Source: JANXUC01 sp043782485 (GTDB lineage Bacteria; Acidobacteriota; Terriglobia; Terriglobales; Acidobacteriaceae). From it: a stretch of DNA of 64,000 nt. The position numbers and the translations under genes are program-made. Where the stretch lies: assembly GCA_043782485.1 (NCBI GenBank), contig JAYWAL010000102.1, forward strand, positions 1 to 64,000, written 5' to 3'. Below the pieces are notes generated by a model. The model saw only the letters and a list, made by a program, of their open reading frames with translations. It was not told the origin of the DNA and searched no databases. Below, in pieces: positions 34,200 through 43,067 of the stretch (position 1 is the first letter of the stretch; each line of letters opens with the position of its first letter).

Positions 34200-35600
34200 T
34201 TACAAGATGTAGCGCGACAGATCTTGGTTCTTGACGATGGCGGCCAGCATTTTGTCGACGTAGGCGGCGTCGATAATGATGTGCTCGCCTTTGCGTTCGG
34301 GGGCGTCGAAGCTGATTTCGTCGAGCAGGCGCTCCATGATGGTGTGGAGGCGGCGGGCACCAATATTTTCTGTGTCTTCGTTGACGCGGAAGGCAAAGCG
34401 GGCGACTTCCTGGAGTGACTGCGCGTCGAACTCGAGTTTTACGCCTTCGGTTTCAAGCAGGGCCGTATATTGCTTGACCAGCGCAGATTTCGGCTCGGTT
34501 AGGATGCGAACGAAGTCTTCCATGGTGAGCGAGTCTAGCTCAACGCGAATGGGGAAGCGCCCCTGGAGTTCCGGAATCAGATCGCTAGGCTTGGTGACGT
34601 GGAAAGCTCCGGCGGCGATGAATAGAATATGGTCAGTGCGGACCATGCCGTAGCGCGTGCTGACGGTGGTGCCTTCGACGATGGGAAGAATGTCGCGCTG
34701 GACGCCTTCGCGGGAGACGTCGGGGCCGTGACCGCTTTCGCGCCCGGCGATTTTGTCGATTTCGTCCAGGAACACAATGCCGTTATTTTCCACGCGATCA
34801 ATGGCTGTGCGCGTGACCTGCTCCATATCGATTAAGCGCTGTTCTTCTTCCTGAATTAGATATTCCAGAGCTTCACTGACCTTCATCTTGCGCTTTTTGG
34901 TGCGCTGGCCGAAGAGGCCGGGGAGCATCTCCTTGACGTTGATGTCCATGTCCTCGGCGCCCTGATTGGAAATGATTTCGAAGGCGGGGAAGGATTTTTC
35001 GCGGACATCAATCTCCACCATCTTCTCGTCGAGTTTGCCTTCGCGGAGCTGCTTGCGGAGCTTTTCGCGGGTTCGGGATTGGGAATCTTCGGGAATCTGA
35101 ACAGCCTCAATGACTCCGCTGCTTTCAGTGCGGGGGGCAAGCGGAGGCAGCAACAAATCGAGCAAGCGCTCCTCGGCGTTGAGTTCGGCTTTGTCGGCAA
35201 CGTCTTCGAGCTTTTCCTCACGGACCATTTCGATGGCGAGTTCGACGAGGTCGCGGACCATGGACTCGACGTCACGGCCGACGTAGCCGACCTCCGTAAA
35301 CTTGGACGCTTCCACTTTTAGAAACGGCGAGTTCGAGAGCTTGGCCAAGCGGCGGGCAATTTCGGTTTTGCCAACGCCGGTGGGACCGATCATGATGATG
35401 TTCTTGGGAATGATTTCTTCGGCCAGCTCAGGCGTGAGCTTTTGGCGGCGCATGCGGTTGCGCAGAGCAATGGCGACGGCGCGTTTGGCTGCGTTTTGGC
35501 CAACAACATACTTGTCGAGCTCGGCCACGATTTCGCGGGGCGTGAGCTCGTCGAGCATGATTTGCTCGTCTTCGGGGGCGGTGGGGAGATAGAGGGCCAT
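34200..35600 (-). CDS. hslU: ATP-dependent protease ATPase subunit HslU
   Basis: 466 residues. The opening LTPREIVAELDKYVVGQNAAKRAVAIALRNR is the HslU N-terminus. Walker A is IGPTGVGKTEIAR, Walker B is GIVFLDEIDKIAGR, and the C-terminus ends LSRYIL, the tail that docks into HslV and opens its active sites. The large I domain is present between the Walker motifs. The hexamer unfolds substrates and feeds them to HslV. It follows hslV by 59 nt on the same strand. The start is ATG 35600 or 35558. Confidence 0.96.
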   Translation of the reverse strand: MALYLPTAPEDEQIMLDELTPREIVAELDKYVVGQNAAKRAVAIALRNRMRRQKLTPELAEEIIPKNIIMIGPTGVGKTEIARRLAKLSNSPFLKVEASKFTEVGYVGRDVESMVRDLVELAIEMVREEKLEDVADKAELNAEERLLDLLLPPLAPRTESSGVIEAVQIPEDSQSRTREKLRKQLREGKLDEKMVEIDVREKSFPAFEIISNQGAEDMDINVKEMLPGLFGQRTKKRKMKVSEALEYLIQEEEQRLIDMEQVTRTAIDRVENNGIVFLDEIDKIAGRESGHGPDVSREGVQRDILPIVEGTTVSTRYGMVRTDHILFIAAGAFHVTKPSDLIPELQGRFPIRVELDSLTMEDFVRILTEPKSALVKQYTALLETEGVKLEFDAQSLQEVARFAFRVNEDTENIGARRLHTIMERLLDEISFDAPERKGEHIIIDAAYVDKMLAAIVKNQDLSRYIL

Positions 35601-35659
35601 AAACCAGTTGCCAGCTTTCAGTCGTCAGTTGCCAGAATAGAACTAGTGGCAACTGCCTT

Positions 35660-36244
35660 TCATAATTCTTCGATGGTTACGGAATCGTTGGTGTAGATAC
35701 ACATTTTTCCGGCGATTTTCATGGCCTCTTCGGCGATGGCCCGGGCTGAGAGTTGCGTGTGCTCTGCTAGCGCTGCCGCAGCAGCTTGCGCGAATGGGCC
35801 GCCGCTGCCGATGGCAGCGATGCCGGTGTCGGGCTCGATGACGTCGCCTTGGCCGCTTAGCAGGAACGTTGTGGTGTGGTCGGAGACCAGGAGCAGGGCC
35901 TCGAGGTGGCGCAGGTATTTGTCGGTACGCCAGTCTTTGGCGAGTTCGACGGCCGCGCGGCTCAGGTTGCCATGGTACTGCTCGAGCTTGGATTCGAAGC
36001 GGCTAAAGAGCGAGAAGGCGTCGGCGGTGGATCCGGCGAATCCGGCCAGGATTTTTTCCTGGTAGAGACGGCGGATCTTTTTTGCTTTGTGCTTGATGAC
36101 GGATTCGCCGAGCGTGACTTGGCCGTCGCCCGCCATCACTACCTTGCCTTCGCGGCGGACGCAAAGGACTGTGGTGGAGCGAATGAGACGGATGGGACGG
36201 GAGTCGTCGTCTTGCTCTATGGATAGAACTGATTTTGTTGTCAT
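35660..36244 (-). CDS. hslV: ATP-dependent protease peptidase subunit HslV
   Basis: 194 residues. The catalytic core begins TTVLCVRREGKVVMAGDGQVTLG, matching the mature N-terminal threonine of HslV, with conserved GDGQVT, KIRRLY, GFAGSTADAFSLF and GSGGPFAQAAA. Unlike E. coli HslV, where only Met precedes the threonine, the only available ATG (36244) adds 23 residues before it. There is no other ATG, GTG or TTG between. Thus a removable prosequence or an unusual start codon is implied. A perfect -10, TATAAT, lies at 36264-36259 on the minus strand. Confidence 0.94.
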   Translation of the reverse strand: MTTKSVLSIEQDDDSRPIRLIRSTTVLCVRREGKVVMAGDGQVTLGESVIKHKAKKIRRLYQEKILAGFAGSTADAFSLFSRFESKLEQYHGNLSRAAVELAKDWRTDKYLRHLEALLLVSDHTTTFLLSGQGDVIEPDTGIAAIGSGGPFAQAAAAALAEHTQLSARAIAEEAMKIAGKMCIYTNDSVTIEEL

Positions 36245-36271
36245 GAGGCTAAGTCTTGATTATACAGGGAT

Positions 36272-36379
36272 GATGGAGGCGCGGGCGTCCTCGCCCGTGC
36301 GGGTGGGAGGGCGAGAGTGAGCGCAGATGGGAAGGCTCAGCCCCCTTTGCGCGCGAGCGAGGACGCCCGCGCCTCCATC
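36272..36379. repeat. 23-bp perfect inverted repeat, R2 related
   Basis: The arm at 36272-36294 (GATGGAGGCGCGGGCGTCCT then CGC) is the exact reverse complement of 36357-36379, separated by 62 nt. Each arm contains the R2 core (GGCGTCCTCGC). The structure lies between the end of acnA and the hslV promoter. Confidence 0.85.
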
Positions 36380-36387
36380 GAGTCTCC

Positions 36388-39078
36388 CTAATCTCTTGTC
36401 GCCAGCAATTGCCGCAGGACGAAGGGGAGGATGCCGCCGTTTTTGTAGTACTGGGCTTCGACAGGCGTGTCGATACGGACCAACGCTTGGAATTCTGTTG
36501 TCTTGCTGCCGAGGACCGCGCTGACTTTGATTTCGCGACCGGGGGTGAAGTTTTCCACGGCGTCGCGGATGGCGGAGATTTCGAAGGCTTCTTCGCCGGT
36601 TAGGTGTAGCGATTCGGCGGTGTCTCCGGCGCGGAATTGGAGCGGGAGGATGCCCATGCCTACCAGGTTGGAACGGTGGATGCGCTCGTAGCTTTCGGCG
36701 ATGACGCAGCGGACGCCAAGAAGTTTGGGGCCTTTTGCGGCCCAGTCGCGTGAGGAGCCGGAACCGTATTCCTTGCCAGCCAGGATCACCAGCGGGATTT
36801 TGGCAGCGATGTATTTTGCGGAGGCGTCGAAGATGGACATTTCTTCGTTGGTCGGGAGGTAGCGGGTGTATCCGCCTTCGATATGTGGAACGAGTTTGTT
36901 GCGCAGGCGGACGTTGGCGAAAGTGCCGCGAACCATGACTTCGTGGTTGCCCCGGCGCGCGCCGTAGGAGTTGAAATCGCCAGGCTTGACGCCGTGGGCG
37001 ACTAGATACTGGCCTGCGGGTCCATCTTTTTTGATCGACCCGGCGGGGGAAATGTGGTCTGTGGTGACGCTATCGCCGAGCACGGCCAGCACGCGGGCGG
37101 CGGTGATCTCCTCGACTGGGGACGGCGTTATGGACATGCCATCGAAGTAGGGGGCTTGGCGGATGTAGGTGGAATCTGCGCCCCAGGTGTAGGTTTCACC
37201 TTTGGGAATGCTGAGCGATTGCCAGCGGGCGTCGCCAGAATAGACTTCGGCGTAGCTTTTCTGGAACATGGCGGAATCGATGCAGGAGGCTACAGCTTCG
37301 CGAACCTCCTGTTGCGTGGGCCAGATGTCGGCGAGGTACACGGGCTTGCCGTCTTTACCGGTGCCGAGAGCGTCTTTGTGCAAGTCGAGATCGATGCGAC
37401 CCGCGATGGCGAACGCAACTACCAGCGGCGGCGACATGAGGTAGTTGGCACGGACTTCGGAGTTGACGCGGCCTTCGAAGTTGCGGTTGCCGGAGAGGAC
37501 GGACGCGACCACGAGATCCTTTTCTTCGATGGCATGCGAGACCTCCGGCAGCAGAGGTCCGGAGTTGCCAATGCATGTCGTGCAGCCGTAGCCGACGAGA
37601 TGGAACTTAAGCTGTTCCAAATACGGCATCAACCCGGCGCGCGTTAGATACTCGGTGACAACTTTGGAGCCGGGCGCGAGGGAACTCTTGACCCACGGTT
37701 CGGTGGAGAGGCCCTTTTCTACGGCCTTTTTGGCTAGCAGGCCTGCTGCTACCAGTACAGACGGATTGGAAGTGTTGGTGCAACTGGTGATGGCGGCGAT
37801 CACCACGCTACCGTGCTGAAGGTTTTTCGCGATGCCGTTCGAGGTTGAGGTGGGAGCCTTAGCGCCATTGCTGGGCTTGATGAGAGATGGGAGGGCTTTG
37901 CGGAAAGACTCTCCCGCTTGTCCCAGCACCACGCGGTCTTGGGGGCGTTTGGGACCAGCCAGGCTGGACTCGACAGTGGCGAGATCGAGAACAAGATGCT
38001 CGGTGTACTCGGCTGGCGGAGTATTCTCCGTGTGGAACATGCCCTGCTCGCGGCAATAGGCTTCGACCAAGGCGACTTGTTCGGCGGAGCGTCCGGTCAA
38101 GCGAAGATAACGCAGCGTTTCTTCGTCGATGGGAAAAATGCCGCACGTGGCACCATATTCCGGGGCCATATTCGCGATGGTAGCGCGGTCGGCTAGGGAC
38201 AAAGCGCGCAGGCCTGGGCCGTAGAATTCGACGAATTTTCCAACCACTCCGTGCTTGCGGAGCATTTCGGTGATGGTCAGCACCAGATCGGTCGCTGTGG
38301 TGCCTTCGCGCAATTGGCCGGAAAGCTTTACGCCGACGACTACAGGAATGAGCATTGATACTGGCTGGCCTAACATGGCGGCTTCAGCTTCGATCCCGCC
38401 TACACCCCAGCCCAGCACACCCAGGCCGTTGATCATGGTCGTGTGCGAGTCCGTGCCGACGAGCGTGTCGGGATACGCGGCGGGCATCTTGCCTTCGCGT
38501 TCCCGAACGAAAACAACTCGTGCCAAATACTCAAGATTCACCTGATGCACAATGCCCGTATCCGGCGGAACAATCGCCAGATTGCGAAACGCCGTCTGGC
38601 CCCAGCGGAGGAAACCGTATCGCTCCTGGTTGCGCTGGAACTCGAGCAGGGCATTCATCTCAAATGCGTTGGGCGTGCCGAATTCATCTACTTGCACGGA
38701 GTGGTCAATCACCAGCTCCACGGGTTGCAGCGGGTTGATCGACTTTGGATCGCCGCCGAGCCGCCCCATAGCGTCGCGCATCGCGGCCAGATCCACCACG
38801 CAGGGGACGCCCGTAAAGTCCTGTAACAACACGCGGCTCGGCGTGAAGGCAATTTCCTTCTCGGGCTTGCTCTTCCCGTTCCACGCTGCGAGGGCTCGGA
38901 CTTCTTCCTTAGTGACGTTGCGGCCATCTTCGGTGCGCAGCAGATTCTCCAGCAAAATGCGCAGCGAGTAGGGCAGATGCTGCGTGGAAATACCCTGCTT
39001 ATCGAGCGCATCCAGCCGGTAGAGTTCGTAATCTTTTTGGCCAACACGAAGAGTGGAGCGGCTGTTGAAGCTGTTCAT
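36388..39078 (-). CDS. acnA: aconitate hydratase A
   Basis: 896 residues, the AcnA/IRP-type length. Iron-sulfur ligands are in AAITSCTNTSNPSVL (first Cys) and YGCTTCIGNSGPL (the C-x-x-C pair). Substrate loops include GTDSHTTMINGLGVLGWGVGGIEAE and the C-terminal swivel motif AGKEYGSGSSRDWAAKG. It interconverts citrate and isocitrate in the TCA cycle in the cytosol. The start is the ATG at 39078. It is a single gene upstream of hslVU on the same strand, separated by a strong inverted repeat that may insulate the two. Confidence 0.96.
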   Translation of the reverse strand: MNSFNSRSTLRVGQKDYELYRLDALDKQGISTQHLPYSLRILLENLLRTEDGRNVTKEEVRALAAWNGKSKPEKEIAFTPSRVLLQDFTGVPCVVDLAAMRDAMGRLGGDPKSINPLQPVELVIDHSVQVDEFGTPNAFEMNALLEFQRNQERYGFLRWGQTAFRNLAIVPPDTGIVHQVNLEYLARVVFVREREGKMPAAYPDTLVGTDSHTTMINGLGVLGWGVGGIEAEAAMLGQPVSMLIPVVVGVKLSGQLREGTTATDLVLTITEMLRKHGVVGKFVEFYGPGLRALSLADRATIANMAPEYGATCGIFPIDEETLRYLRLTGRSAEQVALVEAYCREQGMFHTENTPPAEYTEHLVLDLATVESSLAGPKRPQDRVVLGQAGESFRKALPSLIKPSNGAKAPTSTSNGIAKNLQHGSVVIAAITSCTNTSNPSVLVAAGLLAKKAVEKGLSTEPWVKSSLAPGSKVVTEYLTRAGLMPYLEQLKFHLVGYGCTTCIGNSGPLLPEVSHAIEEKDLVVASVLSGNRNFEGRVNSEVRANYLMSPPLVVAFAIAGRIDLDLHKDALGTGKDGKPVYLADIWPTQQEVREAVASCIDSAMFQKSYAEVYSGDARWQSLSIPKGETYTWGADSTYIRQAPYFDGMSITPSPVEEITAARVLAVLGDSVTTDHISPAGSIKKDGPAGQYLVAHGVKPGDFNSYGARRGNHEVMVRGTFANVRLRNKLVPHIEGGYTRYLPTNEEMSIFDASAKYIAAKIPLVILAGKEYGSGSSRDWAAKGPKLLGVRCVIAESYERIHRSNLVGMGILPLQFRAGDTAESLHLTGEEAFEISAIRDAVENFTPGREIKVSAVLGSKTTEFQALVRIDTPVEAQYYKNGGILPFVLRQLLATRD

Positions 39079-39561
39079 GGAAGAAGTGCCTTTCCTGGAA
39101 ATATGCGGGCCGATGCTAATTGTTGCTTAATACTCTAGTTTAATCCGGAAGATGGAGCAGCGTCACGGACAGAACGGACGCCTCATGTATGCCTATTGTA
39201 TTTAGGCATATTATTCAAAAAGGCCAGCAAGTCTCGTTGCGAGCGGGTTAAGAAATTTTTGGGTTCAGCCAGCAAGTCTGCTCATCTCTGTCATTTAATT
39301 TCCCAATGTTTGTCATTCTGAGCGCAGCGAAGAATCCCTGGGGTGTGGATAACAGCAAAACACTCGCCAGCTTTCTTGCAAGGGTGCCGCCTAGCAAGAA
39401 AGCTGGAAAAAGTATCGCGAAATCAAGAGTGTAGGGATTCTTCGCTGCGCTCAGAATGACAAATCTGGGGGCTTGCCCAATGGGAAAGCTGTCAGCTTGC
39501 TTCCGGCTATACTGATGTCTTAGAACACTCGATTGCTCGTCCTTAAGATTGGGTCAGATAT
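39079..39561. other. intergenic region with a 151-bp inverted-repeat element
   Basis: A 483-bp gap between divergent acnA and the nuclease-like gene. It is AT-rich near 39110-39230 (including TGCCTATTGTATTTAGGCAT), where the acnA promoter probably lies. It then holds the 151-bp element at 39311-39461. No gene is seen. Confidence 0.5.
39311..39461. mobile_element. 151-bp MITE-like element with 29-bp perfect terminal inverted repeats
   Basis: The left end 39311-39339 (TGTCATTCTGAGCGCAGCGA then AGAATCCCT) is the exact reverse complement of 39433-39461. Each end is also a simple R1 repeat. Inside, CCAGCTTTCTTGC (39367-39379) pairs perfectly with GCAAGAAAGCTGG (39394-39406). No coding capacity is present. 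Mobility is inferred from structure only; clear target-site duplications are not seen. Confidence 0.6.
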
Positions 39562-40800
39562 TTGAGTTCCGATAACATTTTCGATGTCTTCGATTTTCAG
39601 CAGCACTTCTCTGACTCTGCTCTTGGTAAGCTGCAGCGAGAAATTGGATCAGCATCGACCGATTACTTGCTTGCCGTGAATCGGGATGAATATGTAAAGG
39701 ATTTAGTCGACAAGTATTCGTTCGACGCACCAACGTTCGACTTCGACAATGTTTCGGTCGATGAGCCCATAGAGGTGCGCGTTTGGGGAATACAGTTCCC
39801 CCCAAATTCAATCGTTGACCCTGATCGCGATTACGCCAAGCCAGTCTATCGTTATTATCTTCCATACTCTGGCGATGAAAATTCACTCCGGGCGATCCCT
39901 AATCCACGAATCGAGCTGACGCATTGGGTCAGAATCGATCAAGATGCGGTTTCATTCGACGTTATTGATTTCTACAACAACGCGGAGGGTGTTAGGAGTA
40001 CGGCGGATTCAGTACTCAGCGCCATCCGCCAGCAGGCGCAATGCCTTGCAGACAACGTGGACACGCACAACAAAGCTTTGCTCGACAAAGCACGATATTG
40101 GTTTGACAAGCGCAGATTAGAGCTTGCAGAGAGGCAAAGTGTTTTGACCTCCCTAGGTGTCCCAATTCGTAGGCGAGACAATATCCCCGAGACTTTCGCG
40201 GTGCCGGTGATACGGAAAAAAGTCCAAGTCAAGCCAGAAACCCCGTCCCCGTCTGTGACCCCCGAGCCCACCCTTTCAGACCCGCTGTACCAAGAAATTC
40301 TCCAAGTCATTCACCATACTGGCCAGCAATTCGAACGGATGCCGAGCATCTACGTAGGCAAAGATGAGGAACCCCTTCGCGATCATTTCATTATGGTGCT
40401 TGAGCCACGCTTCGAACTGCCTACAACGGGGGAGACATTCAACAAGGCTGGAAAAACTGACATCCTCATTAGGCATGAGACGCGAAATGTCTTTGTTGGT
40501 GAATGCAAATTCTGGCGGGGACAAAAAGCGCATACGCAAACGATCAATCAGTTGCTCTCGTATCTGACGTGGCGGGACTCCAAAACAGCCATCATCTACT
40601 TCATGGACACGAAGGAAATGGTCGCTCCCCTGAGATCAATCGAAGAGAGTACGCCTCAGCATTCTTGCTTTGTCAGGCTTCGCGGCAAGAGAGAAGAGTC
40701 TTGGTTTGACTACGACTTCCACTTGGTAGGGGATGAGAGCCGAATTGTAAGGCTTTCGATTCTGTGTTTTCACTTCCCGCCGCCTTCTGCGGCCTCTTAA
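39562..40800 (+). CDS. unrecognised protein with C-terminal PD-(D/E)XK nuclease-like signature
   Basis: 412 residues from TTG 39562, the only possible early start. I recognise no family for the N-terminal 240 residues, which seem to be a mixed alpha/beta domain followed by a long helix (about 145-195). A Pro/Thr linker follows (about 222-240). The C-terminal region (about 245-400) shows a restriction-endonuclease-like pattern: GKTDILI (D300), FVGECKFW (E314-x-K316) and then QTINQLLSYL, the Gln-bearing helix typical of Mrr-type nucleases. Base composition is clearly AT-richer than its neighbours, suggesting acquisition. Its stop codon touches the ATG of xseA with no gap. A defence or repair nuclease is a reasonable guess, not a finding. 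Confidence 0.65.
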   Translation: MSSDNIFDVFDFQQHFSDSALGKLQREIGSASTDYLLAVNRDEYVKDLVDKYSFDAPTFDFDNVSVDEPIEVRVWGIQFPPNSIVDPDRDYAKPVYRYYLPYSGDENSLRAIPNPRIELTHWVRIDQDAVSFDVIDFYNNAEGVRSTADSVLSAIRQQAQCLADNVDTHNKALLDKARYWFDKRRLELAERQSVLTSLGVPIRRRDNIPETFAVPVIRKKVQVKPETPSPSVTPEPTLSDPLYQEILQVIHHTGQQFERMPSIYVGKDEEPLRDHFIMVLEPRFELPTTGETFNKAGKTDILIRHETRNVFVGECKFWRGQKAHTQTINQLLSYLTWRDSKTAIIYFMDTKEMVAPLRSIEESTPQHSCFVRLRGKREESWFDYDFHLVGDESRIVRLSILCFHFPPPSAAS

Positions 40801-42174
40801 ATGTCTAGCCAAGACGCACAAGAGCAACTCGGCTTCACCTTCCGCCCGCCGGACCGGCGCGTCTGGACTGTGCGCGACCTTGTCTCCGCAGCGCGCGCCT
40901 CGCTGGAGCAGGAGTACGGCGACGCCTGGATTGAGGGCGAAATCTCGAATTTCAAGCCTGCTGAATCCGGACATCTCTACTTCACGCTCAAGGACGGCGC
41001 GGCGCAGCTGAATATTGTGATGTTCCGCGGTCAGGCGCGGCTGCTGCGCTTCAAGCCGCAGGACGGAATGCAGATCATTGCGCGCGGCAAGGTCACGATT
41101 TACGAAGGCCGGGGGCAACTCCAACTCATCGCCGAGTACCTGGAGCCGAAAGGTACGGGTGCGCTCCAAATTGCGTTTGAGCAACTCAAAGCGCGGCTCG
41201 AAGCCGAGGGGCTGTTCCGTTCCGAACGAAAGAAGCCGATTCCGGCTTTGCCGCGATGTATTGGCATTGTGACTTCGCCGCGGGCGGCCGCTTTGCAGGA
41301 TATTTTGAACATTTTGCGGCGGCGGCATCACTCGGCCAACGTGCTCATCTATCCCGCTCAGGTGCAGGGAGAGAACGCCGCGGCAGAAGTTGCGGCCGGA
41401 GTTCTCCACTTCAATCGAGAAAAAAATGCAGACGTGATCGTGATCGCGCGCGGCGGCGGATCGTTTGAAGACCTAGCTTGCTTTAACGACGAGGCCTTGG
41501 CGCGCACCGTAGCCGCCTCGGAGATTCCCGTGATCTCCGCTGTCGGCCACGAAACAGACTTCACAATCCTCGACTTCGTCTCCGACCTCCGCGCACCCAC
41601 ACCATCCGCCGCTGCCGAGCTGGTCATCCGCTCACGCCAAGACATAGAAGAAGAACTGGAAGAATGGCACCGCCGCTTAGGCAAAGCCGTCCGCTACCAG
41701 ATTTTGATCCGTCGCCAAGCGCTGACCGAACTCGCGCAGCACCGCGGCTTCTCCCGCATGATGGACCTGATCCACCGCCGCCAGCAGCGCCTCGACGACG
41801 TAGTCAACCGCCTCGCCCACGCGCAGCGTGACATCTTCGACAGGCAGCGCCGCCGATTTGAAGGCCTGGCTGCCGCCGTCCGCCACTACGACCTGCCCAT
41901 GCGTCTAGCCGCGACACACCGCGATCTCGATGCCCGCGTCGCCGCCCTGGCCGCCGCCATGCGTTCGCTGAACCTGCACCGCCGCGGTCGCCTCGAGCGC
42001 ATGATTGAAGCCCTGCAAGCACTTTCGCCCCTCGCCATTCTCGACCGCGGCTATGCGTTAGTCTTCGACGCATCCGGCAATCTCCTGAAAGACGCGCGCA
42101 CCGCCAAACCCGGCCAGGACATCACCGCCCGCCTAGCCCAAGGCGAAATTCGCGCCACCGTCAAAAAGCTTTAA
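40801..42174 (+). CDS. xseA: exodeoxyribonuclease VII large subunit
   Basis: 457 residues. The N-terminal OB fold is seen in WTVRDLVSAARASLEQEYGDAWIEGEISNFKPAESGHLYFTLKD. The catalytic domain contains RCIGIVTSPRAAALQDIL, VIVIARGGGSFEDLACFNDE and IPVISAVGHETDFTILDFVSDLRAPTPSAAAEL, with the conserved motifs. A long coiled coil follows. The complex degrades single-stranded DNA and needs several small XseB subunits; no xseB lies directly downstream. The ATG at 40801 follows the upstream stop codon without a gap and has no visible ribosome site, so translation may be coupled to the nuclease-like gene. Confidence 0.95.
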   Translation: MSSQDAQEQLGFTFRPPDRRVWTVRDLVSAARASLEQEYGDAWIEGEISNFKPAESGHLYFTLKDGAAQLNIVMFRGQARLLRFKPQDGMQIIARGKVTIYEGRGQLQLIAEYLEPKGTGALQIAFEQLKARLEAEGLFRSERKKPIPALPRCIGIVTSPRAAALQDILNILRRRHHSANVLIYPAQVQGENAAAEVAAGVLHFNREKNADVIVIARGGGSFEDLACFNDEALARTVAASEIPVISAVGHETDFTILDFVSDLRAPTPSAAAELVIRSRQDIEEELEEWHRRLGKAVRYQILIRRQALTELAQHRGFSRMMDLIHRRQQRLDDVVNRLAHAQRDIFDRQRRRFEGLAAAVRHYDLPMRLAATHRDLDARVAALAAAMRSLNLHRRGRLERMIEALQALSPLAILDRGYALVFDASGNLLKDARTAKPGQDITARLAQGEIRATVKKL

Positions 42175-42184
42175 CCCGCTCCGT

Positions 42185-42214
42185 TACAATGGACTGAACC
42201 CCTTCTGGAAGGAG
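42185..42214 (+). promoter_or_regulatory. candidate -10 and ribosome site of the cda operon
   Basis: A -10-like TACAAT (42185-42190) lies 29 nt before the GTG of cdaA. A strong ribosome site, GGAAGGAG (42207-42214), is spaced four nt from that GTG (42219). No good -35 is visible. Confidence 0.45.
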
Positions 42215-42218
42215 CGCC

Positions 42219-43067
42219 GTGAGCACACTACTCGCCAACTGGCCGCACATGACGCGAAATTCCGTCATCGACTTGCTGCTTGTAGCCGTGCTCATTTACG
42301 GAGTCCTCCGCCTGATTCGCGGCACACGCGCCGCCCTGATGTTGCTTGGCCTAGCCGGACTCGCCCTGGGCATGGAATTCGTCCGCGTCGGCCAGCTCCC
42401 GACCGTGAACTGGCTGGCCACCAAGCTCTTCCCTTACGCCGGATTCGCGCTCATCGTCCTGTTTCAAGGCGAAATTCGCCAAGCCCTCGCGCGCCTTGGG
42501 GGCATTCTCGTGTTCTCTCGCGGCAATTCCGCCGTCGCCGACGCCTACGATGACATCGTCATGGCCGCCCACCAATTCGCCCGCAACCGCACCGGAGCGC
42601 TCATCGTGATCGAGCGCGAAGTCGGCTTGCGCACGTTTATTGAAAGCGGTGTCGCCCTCGACGCCCGGCTCTCCTACGACCTCCTCGCCACCATCTTTCG
42701 GCCAAAAACGCCGCTGCACGATGGCGCGGTCATTGTCCAACGCGACCGCATCGCCGCCGCCGCCTGCTTCCTCCCTCTCTCCATGGACCCCGTTCTTTCC
42801 ACCCAACTCGGCACGCGGCACCGCGCCGGAATCGGCATCACCGAAGAAACCGATGCCATCGCCGTCATCGTCTCCGAGGAAACCGGCGGCATCAGCCTGG
42901 CCCTCGCCGGAAAGATCGAGCGCGACATTTCCATCGAGTCCCTGCGCGACCGCCTCAGCCGCCTGCTGCGCACCTACGTGGCTCCGGCCATTCTGCCCAC
43001 GCCGATGCCCGACACCGATTCCGCCCTAACCCGCGATACCACGCTCGCCCGCGAGGCCCGCCCGTGA
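42219..43067 (+). CDS. cdaA: diadenylate cyclase CdaA
   Basis: 282 residues from GTG 42219. Three hydrophobic helices (about 12-75) anchor it in the inner membrane. The DAC domain carries both catalytic motifs, DGA in LHDGAVIVQRDRI and RHR in GTRHRAGIGITEETDAIAVIVSEETG. It makes c-di-AMP from two ATP. The gene overlaps the following ybbR-like gene by four nt (GTGA), and glmM follows with another four-nt overlap. This cdaA-cdaR-glmM order is the classical operon of Firmicutes, in which GlmM and CdaR control the cyclase. Confidence 0.95.
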   Translation: MSTLLANWPHMTRNSVIDLLLVAVLIYGVLRLIRGTRAALMLLGLAGLALGMEFVRVGQLPTVNWLATKLFPYAGFALIVLFQGEIRQALARLGGILVFSRGNSAVADAYDDIVMAAHQFARNRTGALIVIEREVGLRTFIESGVALDARLSYDLLATIFRPKTPLHDGAVIVQRDRIAAAACFLPLSMDPVLSTQLGTRHRAGIGITEETDAIAVIVSEETGGISLALAGKIERDISIESLRDRLSRLLRTYVAPAILPTPMPDTDSALTRDTTLAREARP

